DNA of 19,032 bases from contig JACQWH010000058.1 of the NCBI GenBank assembly GCA_016209345.1, positions 1-19,032 on the forward strand. Direction: 5' to 3'. This document shows, in pieces, positions 6,311 through 12,928 of the stretch. The position numbers and the translations under genes are program-made. The first letter of the stretch is position 1. Every line of letters begins with the position of its first letter. The notes below the pieces were generated by a model. It was not told the DNA's origin. It ran no database searches and saw nothing but the letters and a program-made list of their open reading frames with translations. The stretch is from Candidatus Uhrbacteria bacterium. GTDB lineage: Bacteria > Patescibacteriota > Patescibacteriia > JACQRZ01.

Positions 6311-6363
6311 TTCAGGGGGTCAGCGGTCAACTAAAACCTAGAAGCTGAAACCTAGAAGCTAAA
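6311..6363. repeat. CTAG heptad repeat before rplT
   Basis: A TTCAGGGGGTCAGCGGTCAA core is followed by units AACCTAGAAGCTG, AAACCTAGAAGCT and AAAA. It ends 3-4 nt before the rplT ATG. Confidence 0.75.
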
Positions 6364-6366
6364 ATT

Positions 6367-6714
6367 ATGCCCCGAGTCAAACGAGGAGTCATCCATACAA
6401 AAAAAAGAAAGAATCTGCTTGCCGCGGTAAAGGGCTATACGCACCGACGCAAAAAGACCATTAAGCTTGCGCGCCCCGCGATGCTGAAAGCAGGCGCGAG
6501 CGCATTCCGCGATCGCCGGGCAAAAAAGCGAACATTCCGCGCGCTCTGGCAGGTGCAGATAAACGCCGCGTGCCGCGCTCATGGACTTTCGTACAGCAAA
6601 TTTATCGATGGGCTGAAAAAAGCAAACATTGCGCTCGACCGCAAGATCCTGTCGCAACTTGCCCAACACCATGCCCCTGTCTTTGCGAAAATTGTCGAAA
6701 AAGTAAAAGCATAA
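6367..6714 (+). CDS. rplT: Ribosomal protein bL20
   Basis: A 115-residue protein of standard length, starting MPRVKRGVIHTKKRKNLLAA. It shows the family's GYTHRRKKTIKLARPAMLKAG, FRDRRAKKRTFRALW and INAACRAHGLSYSKFIDGL segments. It binds 23S rRNA early in 50S assembly and in many bacteria represses its own operon; no L20-binding leader is recognised here. It ends the infC-rpmI-rplT group, closed by a terminator at 6757-6783. The start is preceded by a heptad repeat and not by a Shine-Dalgarno sequence. Confidence 0.98.
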   Translation: MPRVKRGVIHTKKRKNLLAAVKGYTHRRKKTIKLARPAMLKAGASAFRDRRAKKRTFRALWQVQINAACRAHGLSYSKFIDGLKKANIALDRKILSQLAQHHAPVFAKIVEKVKA

Positions 6715-6756
6715 CAGGATGTTGCGCAGCTGCGCAAAAAAATCTTCGACTTCCTC

Positions 6757-6783
6757 AAAAAACGCTAAAAAATAGCGTTTTTT
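6757..6783 (+). terminator. Intrinsic terminator of the infC-rpmI-rplT group
   Basis: AAAAAACGCTA (6757-6767) pairs with TAGCGTTTTTT (6773-6783) around a 5-nt A loop. The last two T bases are also the start of the next gene's -35 box. A GC-rich palindrome, TTGCGCAGCTGCGCAA (6722-6737), precedes it. Confidence 0.85.
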
Positions 6784-6810
6784 GACATGTCGACTGCTTT
6801 ACGATAGTAT
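6782..6810 (+). promoter_or_regulatory. Near-consensus promoter of the 80-residue gene
   Basis: TTGACA (6782-6787), 17-nt spacer, TAGTAT (6805-6810). Transcription would start near 6817, about 34 nt before the ATG. Confidence 0.85.
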
Positions 6811-6850
6811 TCGAACCGCAGAGCACACCACTTGCCAAATGGAGGTAAAA

Positions 6851-7093
6851 ATGGCAATCGAAGTGGTAAGCTGCGTCATCGAGCGGCACGACGGGCCGAC
6901 GTTCTGTGGCCTGCTCTTCTACGAGCATGGCCGGACTGAGCGGCACGTACCGTGGTCCGTCGACCTGACGAATCCGCGTCAGGTTCTGCTCAAGCTGTTC
7001 CCGTCGGATGCGAAGACAGATTTCGCCATAGTGCGCGAGCACTATGAGCGCATGGCCGACGTCATAGTCGACACGGTCATGGCAGAACGATGA
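6851..7093 (+). CDS. Unrecognised 80-residue protein with its own promoter and terminator
   Basis: The start is ATG 6851 (MAIEVVSCVIERHDGPTFCG) because GGAGG lies 6 nt upstream, the best Shine-Dalgarno site in the window; a longer frame from 6782 would begin inside the promoter. I do not recognise the family. The protein looks soluble and globular: a beta-strand-like start, two cysteines (residues 8 and 19), a central FYEHGRTERHVPW segment and an amphipathic helix at the end (IVREHYERMADVIVDTVMAE). There is no signal peptide or membrane span. Base composition looks more GC-rich than the neighbours, with many CTG, GTC and GAC codons. It is a self-contained unit between rplT and infB, with promoter 6782-6810 and terminator 7110-7143, which suggests a separately regulated or acquired gene. 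Confidence 0.75.
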   Translation: MAIEVVSCVIERHDGPTFCGLLFYEHGRTERHVPWSVDLTNPRQVLLKLFPSDAKTDFAIVREHYERMADVIVDTVMAER

Positions 7094-7109
7094 CAGCAGC
7101 AAAGTTTTA

Positions 7110-7143
7110 AGCTCCGGACGACATTGTCTGGGGCTCTTTTTTT
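7110..7143 (+). terminator. Intrinsic terminator of the 80-residue gene
   Basis: A 10-bp stem, AGCTCCGGAC (7110-7119) with GTCTGGGGCT (7126-7135), a 6-nt loop and a seven-T tract. It runs straight into the infB -35 box. Confidence 0.9.
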
Positions 7144-7170
7144 GACAACATCAAGTAAAACCGCTACTCT
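7142..7170 (+). promoter_or_regulatory. Predicted infB promoter
   Basis: TTGACA (7142-7147), 17-nt spacer, TACTCT (7165-7170). Start of transcription near 7177, about 20 nt before the infB ATG. Confidence 0.7.
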
Positions 7171-7197
7171 TCCTATAAATTAGTATTTCGTAGAACC

Positions 7198-9264
7198 ATG
7201 AACATCACCGAACTTGCCAGAAAACTGAAAGTGACATCCGTACAACTTTACGAGCTGTTTCCGCAGATCGGCATTGACGTGGGCAGACGCGCGATAAAAA
7301 TAGATGACAAAGTAGCCCACAAAATCCTGAAAAATTGGAGCACATACCAGCCGCTCCTTTTTAAGAAGCCCGACGAAGAAAAGCCGCTGGCAGATGCCGC
7401 CCCTGAAGAAAAAAAACCCGTTGCGATTCCAGCCGTCATCACTGTCCGGGACTTTGCCGTTCTCCTTAATGTGCCGGTGCCAAAACTCATCGTCACGCTG
7501 ATGAACAACGGCATTCTCACCGCACTCAACGAAAAAATCGACTACGATACCGCATCAATTATCGCCGAGGATCTTGGATTTATGCCGCACCAGCTGTCAG
7601 AGGGCCAAGACGAAGATGCGAATATCACAACGATCGATTTCATAAAAACAACACTCGAATCGGAAGATCCTTCAACGCTCCTGCCGCGGCCTCCGGTCGT
7701 CGTTATCATGGGGCATGTAGACCACGGCAAAACGTCGCTCCTGGATGCCATTCGCACCACCAATGTCATCGCCACGGAGTCGGGCGGTATTACCCAGCAT
7801 ATCGGCGCCTATCAGGTTGAGGTTCCTCCAAAGGAGGAACTAAAATCCCGAGTGAGTGAAACGGGCCGAGGGATCCCTCGACAAGCTCGGGATGATCATT
7901 CTCCTGCCGGCAGAAGAATGATTACATTCATCGACACCCCCGGACACGAAGCGTTCACCACCATGCGTTCACGCGGGGCAAAAATTGCCGACATCGCAAT
8001 CCTTGTCGTTGCCGCAGACGATGGCATCAAGCCGCAAACAACAGAGGCGATAAAAATCATTCGCGCAGCGGGCCTACCCCTCATTGTCGCGGTGAACAAA
8101 ATGGACAAGCCGGGAGCGGACAGCGACAAAGTCAAGCGCGAGCTTTCTGACCACGGGCTCATCCCGGAGGACTGGGGCGGCTCAACAATCTGCGTGCCAA
8201 TATCGGCAAAACAACACACCGGCATCGACGACCTTCTTGAGATGATTCTGCTTGTCGCGGATATGGAAAAAGAAAAACTTGTGGCAAACCCGGGCGGCAC
8301 CACGGTCGCAACGGTTATCGAATCCCATGTCGACAAGAACGAAGGGCCGGTTGCAACCATCCTTGTCCAAAACGGTACATTACGCATGAACGACTTTTTC
8401 GTGGTGGACCATATTCTCTATGGCAAAGCGCGCCTCATGAAAGATCATCGCGGCACGGTGTTGTCAGAAGTCCTGCCGAGCCAGCCGGCAAAAATCATCG
8501 GTTTTAAAAAAGCGCCCCGCATCGGCGACTGTCTGACCGCCATGACCGTGCTGGATGAATCAGTGGGAAAAATGAGCAAACAAAAAGAACAGATGGCGGC
8601 CGGCTCGGTAGTGAGCGCGCCAAAAATGAGCGAAAAGGATAAGGGCATCCCGTCGGTCAATATTATTCTCAAAACCGATACGCTGGGCAGCTTGGAGGCA
8701 ATCGCAACGGCGCTGATGAAAATAGAGCATCCGGATGTAAAAATAAAAGTTGTCAGCAAGGGGCTGGGCGCCATTACAACTGCCGATATTCTCAACGCAG
8801 AGGCAACCAAGTCGTTTGTCGCCGGCTTCCATGTTCCCCTTTCGGCCCAAGTTCGCGATGTTGCTTTGGAAAAACGCATTGATGTCAAACTCTACAAAAT
8901 CATTTACGAGCTCATCGATGATATCAAGCTGCGCGTGGAGGCGCTCCTCGCCCCGCTTATTCAAAGAACGGTCGTCGGGAGCGGCACGGTCCTGAAAGTA
9001 TTCCGCAACGATCATGGAAGCATGGTTGTCGGCGTGCGGGTGCTGGAGGGCGTTTTTGCGCCCGGCGCGCGCGTTCATGTTCTCCGCGGCGAGGACAAGG
9101 CGGGCGAGGGACGCATCAAAACCGTCCAGCTGGGGAAAATAGAAATCAAGGAAGCGATCTCCGGCCAAGAATGCGGCATCCTCTACGAGGGAAAGGTCGA
9201 GCTTGCACCCGACGACGTACTCCAGGCATATACGGAGAAAAAGATAAAACAAACTTTAGATTAG
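7198..9264 (+). CDS. infB: Translation initiation factor IF-2
   Basis: A 688-residue GTPase. It begins with an IF2_N-type helical domain (MNITELARKLKVTSVQLYEL) and has a second such domain at about 80-130. The G domain has G1 GHVDHGKT (172-179), G3 DTPGH (246-250), G4 NKMD (300-303) and an SAK G5 motif. Domains II, III and IV follow. It delivers initiator tRNA and promotes subunit joining. Between switch I (GGITQHIGAYQVEVP) and G3, residues about 214-240 are an in-frame insertion encoded by a palindromic repeat (GIPRQARDDHSPAGRR). Normal IF2 runs almost directly from this VEVP to ITFIDTPGH. All catalytic motifs are intact, so it is probably functional. It has its own promoter and is followed by a heptad repeat and rbfA. 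No strong Shine-Dalgarno sequence is present. Confidence 0.98.
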   Translation: MNITELARKLKVTSVQLYELFPQIGIDVGRRAIKIDDKVAHKILKNWSTYQPLLFKKPDEEKPLADAAPEEKKPVAIPAVITVRDFAVLLNVPVPKLIVTLMNNGILTALNEKIDYDTASIIAEDLGFMPHQLSEGQDEDANITTIDFIKTTLESEDPSTLLPRPPVVVIMGHVDHGKTSLLDAIRTTNVIATESGGITQHIGAYQVEVPPKEELKSRVSETGRGIPRQARDDHSPAGRRMITFIDTPGHEAFTTMRSRGAKIADIAILVVAADDGIKPQTTEAIKIIRAAGLPLIVAVNKMDKPGADSDKVKRELSDHGLIPEDWGGSTICVPISAKQHTGIDDLLEMILLVADMEKEKLVANPGGTTVATVIESHVDKNEGPVATILVQNGTLRMNDFFVVDHILYGKARLMKDHRGTVLSEVLPSQPAKIIGFKKAPRIGDCLTAMTVLDESVGKMSKQKEQMAAGSVVSAPKMSEKDKGIPSVNIILKTDTLGSLEAIATALMKIEHPDVKIKVVSKGLGAITTADILNAEATKSFVAGFHVPLSAQVRDVALEKRIDVKLYKIIYELIDDIKLRVEALLAPLIQRTVVGSGTVLKVFRNDHGSMVVGVRVLEGVFAPGARVHVLRGEDKAGEGRIKTVQLGKIEIKEAISGQECGILYEGKVELAPDDVLQAYTEKKIKQTLD
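7836..7920 (+). repeat. Palindromic repeat inserted in frame in infB
   Basis: It contains the perfect palindrome GAGGGATCCCTC (7868-7879), the element-like stretch GATCCCTCGACAAGCTCGGG, and a hairpin at 7897-7920 pairing CATTCT with AGAATG around CTGCCGGCAG. It resembles the palindromic element at 205-275 in layout. Exact boundaries need alignment with other infB genes. Confidence 0.7.
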
Positions 9265-9347
9265 GGGCTAGGTTCTAGCTTCTAGGTGTCAGTGATCAGG
9301 TGTCACCTAAAACCTAGAAGCTAGAACCTAGAAGCTAGAACCTAGAC
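9264..9347. repeat. CTAG heptad repeat with 16-bp inverted arms before rbfA
   Basis: GGTTCTAGCTTCTAGG (9271-9286) is the exact reverse complement of CCTAGAAGCTAGAACC (9313-9328). The centre reads TGTCAGTGATCAGGTGTCAC. A further heptad copy continues to within 2-3 nt of the rbfA ATG. The stop codon of infB overlaps the left edge. Confidence 0.9.
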
Positions 9348-9349
9348 CT

Positions 9350-9697
9350 ATGCCCTCGCTCCGACTGGAAAAAGTAAACGAATTGTTAAAAACAGAAGTG
9401 GGTTCTATTATTTTGCGTGAGCTCGAGATGCCGCACGGCGTCCTCCCAACCATTACCCGCGTTGAGTCGGAAGCTGACTTGAAAACGGCAAAAATCTTTT
9501 TCCGCGCGTACCCGGAAGATCACGGTTTGGGCGTACGCGACTACCTTCGCAAGCACGCGGGCGTTATCCAGCACGCGCTCAACCGCCGCCTGGCCATGCG
9601 CTTCGTCCCCCAGATCTCATTTTATATTGATGCCAAAAAAGACAATCCTGACGACATGAACGATGTGGAAAAAATATTGGACTCACTTCAGGAATAA
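9350..9697 (+). CDS. rbfA: Ribosome-binding factor A
   Basis: A 115-residue protein with the single KH-like RbfA domain. It starts LRLEKVNELLKTEVGSIILREL and includes ITRVESEADLKTAKIFFRAY and a RLAMRFVPQISFYID strand that is typical of the family. It binds the 30S subunit and helps mature the 5' end of 16S rRNA. It follows infB, the usual order in many bacteria. The heptad repeat reaches the start codon, so no Shine-Dalgarno sequence is present. clpP begins 21 nt after its stop. Confidence 0.96.
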   Translation: MPSLRLEKVNELLKTEVGSIILRELEMPHGVLPTITRVESEADLKTAKIFFRAYPEDHGLGVRDYLRKHAGVIQHALNRRLAMRFVPQISFYIDAKKDNPDDMNDVEKILDSLQE

Positions 9698-9718
9698 TTT
9701 CAAAATTCATAATTTTTA

Positions 9719-10312
9719 ATGTATATGCCCCGAAACTATCATCTCATTCCAACGGTTATCGAAAAATCCGCCATGGGCGAACGCGCCTATGATATCTACT
9801 CGCGCCTGCTCAAAGAGCGCATTATTTTTCTCGGCGATGCAATCGACGACGACGTGGCAAATACCGTCATTGCGCAGTTGCTCTTTTTGGAAAGCGAAGA
9901 CAAAGACAAGGATATTAAAATCTATATCAACTCTCCGGGCGGATCGGTGACAGCCGGTCTTGCCATCTATGACACCATGAACTATCTCAAACCCGACGTC
10001 ACCACCATCTGCGTCGGCATCGCCGCGTCCATGGCCGCAATTCTTTTGAGCGCCGGAGCAAAAGGCAAGCGCTTTTGCCTGCCCAACGCCGAAGTGATGA
10101 TCCATCAAGTCATGGGCGGCGCCGAAGGCCAGGCAACCGACATCAAAATCCGCGCAGAACATATTCTAAAACTCAAAAGCCGCCTCAACGACATTCTTGC
10201 ATCCCATACGAACCAACCGCTCGACAAAATTGAGAAAGACACCGACCGCGATTACTTCATGAGCGCCGATGAAGCCAAGATATACGGAATCGTCGACAAG
10301 ATTATCAAATAG
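9719..10312 (+). CDS. clpP: ATP-dependent Clp protease, proteolytic subunit
   Basis: A 197-residue serine peptidase of normal length. Nucleophile Ser104 lies in [11 protein letters not shown]; His129 lies in [12 protein letters not shown]; the acidic member lies in the [13 protein letters not shown] segment. [18 protein letters not shown] is the oxyanion-hole region. It forms the tetradecameric chamber fed by ClpX or ClpC-type ATPases and would be expected to degrade tmRNA-tagged proteins. The start is ATG 9719; ATG 9725 is an alternative. It is probably cotranscribed with rbfA. A REP palindrome starts 4 nt after its stop codon and may define the mRNA 3' end. Confidence 0.98.
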   Translation: MYMPRNYHLIPTVIEKSAMGERAYDIYSRLLKERIIFLGDAIDDDVANTVIAQLLFLESEDKDKDIKIYINSPGGSVTAGLAIYDTMNYLKPDVTTICVGIAASMAAILLSAGAKGKRFCLPNAEVMIHQVMGGAEGQATDIKIRAEHILKLKSRLNDILASHTNQPLDKIEKDTDRDYFMSADEAKIYGIVDKIIK

Positions 10313-10316
10313 CTGA

Positions 10317-10341
10317 ATGGTCGACATCCGATGTCGACCAT
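10317..10341. repeat. REP-like palindrome, left of the RAYT gene
   Basis: Two 12-nt arms, ATGGTCGACATC and GATGTCGACCAT, around a single C: a near-perfect 25-nt palindrome. It touches the RAYT stop codon. A second hairpin, GACCAT-TAG-ATGGTC (10336-10350), overlaps it. Confidence 0.9.
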
Positions 10342-10958
10342 TAGATGGTCATGCTTTTTAAATAGCTGAGAAGCTCCTTTTCATAATCACCGAAGACCTC
10401 CCCGAAAAGATCTCGTGAAATTACAGAAGGAAAATTTTTCACTCCACAATAGTCGAGATAGCTGCTCCAGCGATACTTCTTTAAGTAAGCAATGGCAGCA
10501 TCCGCGTCTTCTACAGTGCGCTCACGCCATTCCGTTGCGCCCTTCAAATAATCAAGAGGGTTCAAATGGACGTAATGGAGAATGTGATAAAAGTGGGCCT
10601 CATTCTCTATGGGTACTTTCTTTGTTTTTCCCTGAAAAAGAGTACCTGGCCGTTTATATTTTTCATTAAAATACTTTACGTATCCTATGTTAACCTTCTG
10701 CATAAATCGTGAAATCCCCCTTTCAACACAGGGCGTAAGAATAAGATGAAAGTGATTGTTCATCAAACACCATCCATGAATATCTACGAGCCGCTCCCGA
10801 CGATCCCGACATCCGATGCCGACCATTCTTCCGGTATGTCTCATTGGTGAGCTGTCATTGCTCGCATAGAGATTATGTACAAATCGTGCATAATCCTGGT
10901 TGTCCAAAAAAATTATTCGTTTATCAACTCCCCTATTAAGTACGTGATACAATTCCAT
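10341..10958 (-). CDS. REP-associated tyrosine transposase (RAYT, Y1_Tnp / IS200-like)
   Basis: A 205-residue protein with the Y1 transposase domain. It opens MELYHVLNRGVDKRIIFLD. The metal-binding HUH motif is His69-Phe70-His71 in MNNHFHLIL, and the catalytic-tyrosine helix is NIGYVKYFNEKYKRPGTLFQG, cited here as YVKYFN (93-98) and PGTLFQG. Such enzymes cut single-stranded DNA at REP hairpins. Two REP palindromes flank the gene closely (10317-10341 and 10964-10988, inverted), and a third, diverged copy lies inside the gene (10802-10826, residues 45-53, MVGIGCRDR). The frame is open and all core motifs survive, so it may still be active. It lies between clpP and rny and transcribes against both. 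Confidence 0.93.
   Translation of the reverse strand: MELYHVLNRGVDKRIIFLDNQDYARFVHNLYASNDSSPMRHTGRMVGIGCRDRRERLVDIHGWCLMNNHFHLILTPCVERGISRFMQKVNIGYVKYFNEKYKRPGTLFQGKTKKVPIENEAHFYHILHYVHLNPLDYLKGATEWRERTVEDADAAIAYLKKYRWSSYLDYCGVKNFPSVISRDLFGEVFGDYEKELLSYLKSMTI
10802..10826. repeat. REP copy inside the RAYT coding region
   Basis: It matches the left REP at 19 of 25 positions and at 19 of the last 20, sharing CGACATCCGATG and CGACCAT. It encodes residues 45-53 of the transposase in frame. Confidence 0.75.
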
Positions 10959-10963
10959 AAGTA

Positions 10964-10988
10964 ATGGTCAACATCGGATATCGACCAT
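10964..10988. repeat. REP-like palindrome, right of the RAYT gene
   Basis: Reverse-complemented, it matches the left REP at 23 of 25 positions. It lies 5 nt upstream of the RAYT start codon and is inverted relative to the left copy. Confidence 0.88.
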
Positions 10989-11010
10989 AATAGTATAACA
11001 AAAAAAGCAC

Positions 11011-11039
11011 TTTACAAGAATACCATTCTATGCTAGATT
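11011..11039 (+). promoter_or_regulatory. Predicted promoter for the rny leader
   Basis: TTTACA (11011-11016), 17-nt spacer, TAGATT (11034-11039). Transcription would start near 11046. Confidence 0.5.
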
Positions 11040-11045
11040 AAAAAT

Positions 11046-11314
11046 ATAAGGAAATAGCGATATTTCCCGGATTAAGTTATAACTTTTTGGAAAAATCGGT
11101 ACGGTTTCGACCATACAGCGTGCGCAACCAGCTCCCTGCTTCTCTTGCGCATACTCATCTGATTATGACTCTTTCGCTGACTTTTGCTTCTAATGTAAAC
11201 GTTTTTTCAGCGCTAACACCCCCGCCGCACCGCGGGAGTGTTCTTCCTGCATAATCCCTTTGAGCTCTTGCTCCGGTCGCAGCCGTATGCTCTTTTCCAA
11301 AAAATACTGAGCAT
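11046..11314 (+). other. Structured, apparently non-coding leader of rny
   Basis: No credible reading frame. Visible pairings are GGAAATA/TATTTCC (about 11050-11067, loop GCGA), TGCGCAA (11121-11127) with TTGCGCA (11145-11151), an 11-position GC-rich hairpin with one mismatch at 11215-11242 (loop of 6), and TATGCTC (11286-11292) with GAGCATA (11309-11315), which would cover the rny start codon. It may be a regulatory 5' leader or a separate small RNA. I do not match it to a known RNA family. Confidence 0.45.
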
Positions 11315-12832
11315 ATGTTTTATATTATTACTGGTATCGGCGCGCTTGCCGTTGGTCTGCTTGTCGGGTATCTCATCCGCCAGCAGGTTGGCAGTAGCCG
11401 CGCAAATTCTGCCGAACAGCGCGCAGAAAAAATGCTTGCTGAGGCAAAAACCAAAGAGGGCGATATTGTTTTAAAGGCAAAAGAATCGGCTCTCAAAATC
11501 CTTGACGAAGCGAAAAGGGACGAGGAGAACAGGCGCAAGGATCTTAAAGAACACCAGGTGCGTCTGGAAAAACGCGAGACGCTCTTTGACCAAAAACTCC
11601 TTGAACTGCAGGAGAAACACCAAAAGCTCCAAGACAAAGCCGCGCAAATTGAACAAATTAAGACAGACATTCAAATAATTAAGGACGACCAGGAGAGAAA
11701 ACTCGAGGAGCTCGGCGGCATGAGCCGCGATGATGCAAGAGAGCTCTTGCTCGCAAAGGTGGAGAAAGACGCGCAGGAAGACATTATGGCACGCATCAAG
11801 AAGGTTCAGGAACTTGGCGCTGAAGATGTTGCGGTGTACGCGCGCTCCATTATCGCGGATGCAATGTCGCGGTGCGCCATGTCTGTCATTTCCGAAAACA
11901 CAACCACTTCCATTCCCCTCCCCTCCGATGAAATGAAAGGCCGCATTATCGGGAAAGAGGGTCGCAATATCCGCACTATCGAATCGCTCACGGGCGTCGA
12001 CATTATCATCGACGATACCCCCCAGATGATTACGCTTTCCGGCTTTTCTCTTATCCGCCGCCAGGTTGCAAAACTTGCCATAGAAAAACTCCTCAAAGAC
12101 GGCCGCATCCATCCGGGCCGCGTTGAAGAATATGTGGAGCAAGCAAAGCAGGAGCTTGCCGGCGAAATTAAAAAAGCGGGCGAGGACTCTATTTTTGCGC
12201 TTGGCGTGACGGGCCTTGATCCAAAACTCGTGCAAATCCTCGGACGGCTGAAGTTCCGCACCAGTTTTGGACAAAACGCGCTTCTCCACTCTATGGAAGT
12301 TGCGTATCTCGCATCGTTCCTGGCAGCCGAGCTTGGCGCGGACGTGAATATCTGTAAAAAGGGTGGGCTTCTTCATGACATCGGAAAAGCAGTCGACCAT
12401 GAAGTACAGGGCGGACATCCTCAAATCGGGTATGAGATACTTAAAAAATTCAATATGCCCGAAGAAATCGCGTACCAGTGCATCGCCCACCACGAAGATG
12501 CGCCGCGCACGCTTGAGGGCGTCGTTGTCAAGATTGCCGATGCAATATCGGCCAGCCGACCCGGCGCGCGCAGCGACAGCGCGGAGCGCTATCTTCAACG
12601 CATTAGCGAGCTTGAAAATCTTGCCTTGAGCTTTCCGGGCGTTGAAAAAGCATACGCAATTCAGGCCGGACGCGAAATCCGCGTCTTCGTTTCGCCCGAC
12701 GAGGTGGACGATCTGCGCGCATTCAATACCGCAAAAAACATTGCAAAAAAAATAGAGGACGACCTTAACTATCCGGGTGACCTGAAGGTGACGCTTATCC
12801 GCGAAAAGAGGATTATCGAATACGCCCATTAA
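11315..12832 (+). CDS. rny: Ribonuclease Y
   Basis: A 505-residue endoribonuclease. Residues 1-22 are a membrane anchor (MFYIITGIGALAVGLLVGYL). Residues about 25-155 are a long charged coiled coil. A KH domain follows (GRIIGKEGRNIRTIESLTG), then the HD domain with HDIGKAVDHE near residue 354, the metal-binding catalytic site. It initiates mRNA decay at the membrane. The length and domain order match known RNase Y, with nothing missing. The next gene encodes a YmdB-type phosphoesterase, a frequent neighbour. No Shine-Dalgarno sequence; the start codon lies in one arm of a possible 7-bp hairpin with 11286-11292. Confidence 0.97.
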   Translation: MFYIITGIGALAVGLLVGYLIRQQVGSSRANSAEQRAEKMLAEAKTKEGDIVLKAKESALKILDEAKRDEENRRKDLKEHQVRLEKRETLFDQKLLELQEKHQKLQDKAAQIEQIKTDIQIIKDDQERKLEELGGMSRDDARELLLAKVEKDAQEDIMARIKKVQELGAEDVAVYARSIIADAMSRCAMSVISENTTTSIPLPSDEMKGRIIGKEGRNIRTIESLTGVDIIIDDTPQMITLSGFSLIRRQVAKLAIEKLLKDGRIHPGRVEEYVEQAKQELAGEIKKAGEDSIFALGVTGLDPKLVQILGRLKFRTSFGQNALLHSMEVAYLASFLAAELGADVNICKKGGLLHDIGKAVDHEVQGGHPQIGYEILKKFNMPEEIAYQCIAHHEDAPRTLEGVVVKIADAISASRPGARSDSAERYLQRISELENLALSFPGVEKAYAIQAGREIRVFVSPDEVDDLRAFNTAKNIAKKIEDDLNYPGDLKVTLIREKRIIEYAH

Positions 12833-12838
12833 ATTTTC

Positions 12839-12894
12839 TACGAATATACGAATTCACGCAATGAACATTCGGTTATCAAGTTCGTATATTCGTA
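12839..12894. repeat. Perfect 14-bp inverted repeat between rny and ymdB
   Basis: TACGAATATACGAA (12839-12852) and TTCGTATATTCGTA (12881-12894) are exact reverse complements separated by 28 nt. A related ATTCGTAG (12905-12912) follows. It is AT-rich and has no T tract, so a mobile or regulatory palindrome is more likely than a terminator. Confidence 0.75.
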
Positions 12895-12928
12895 CCAATT
12901 CGTTATTCGTAGGGGGCAATAAAAAGTT

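Noticed and set aside
8560..9252. Minus-strand 230-codon ORF opposite infB
   Set aside because: It is a shadow of the IF2 C-terminal domains with no motifs of its own.
11471..12829. Minus-strand 452-codon ORF opposite rny
   Set aside because: It is fully antisense to a well-supported RNase Y gene and has no recognisable domain.
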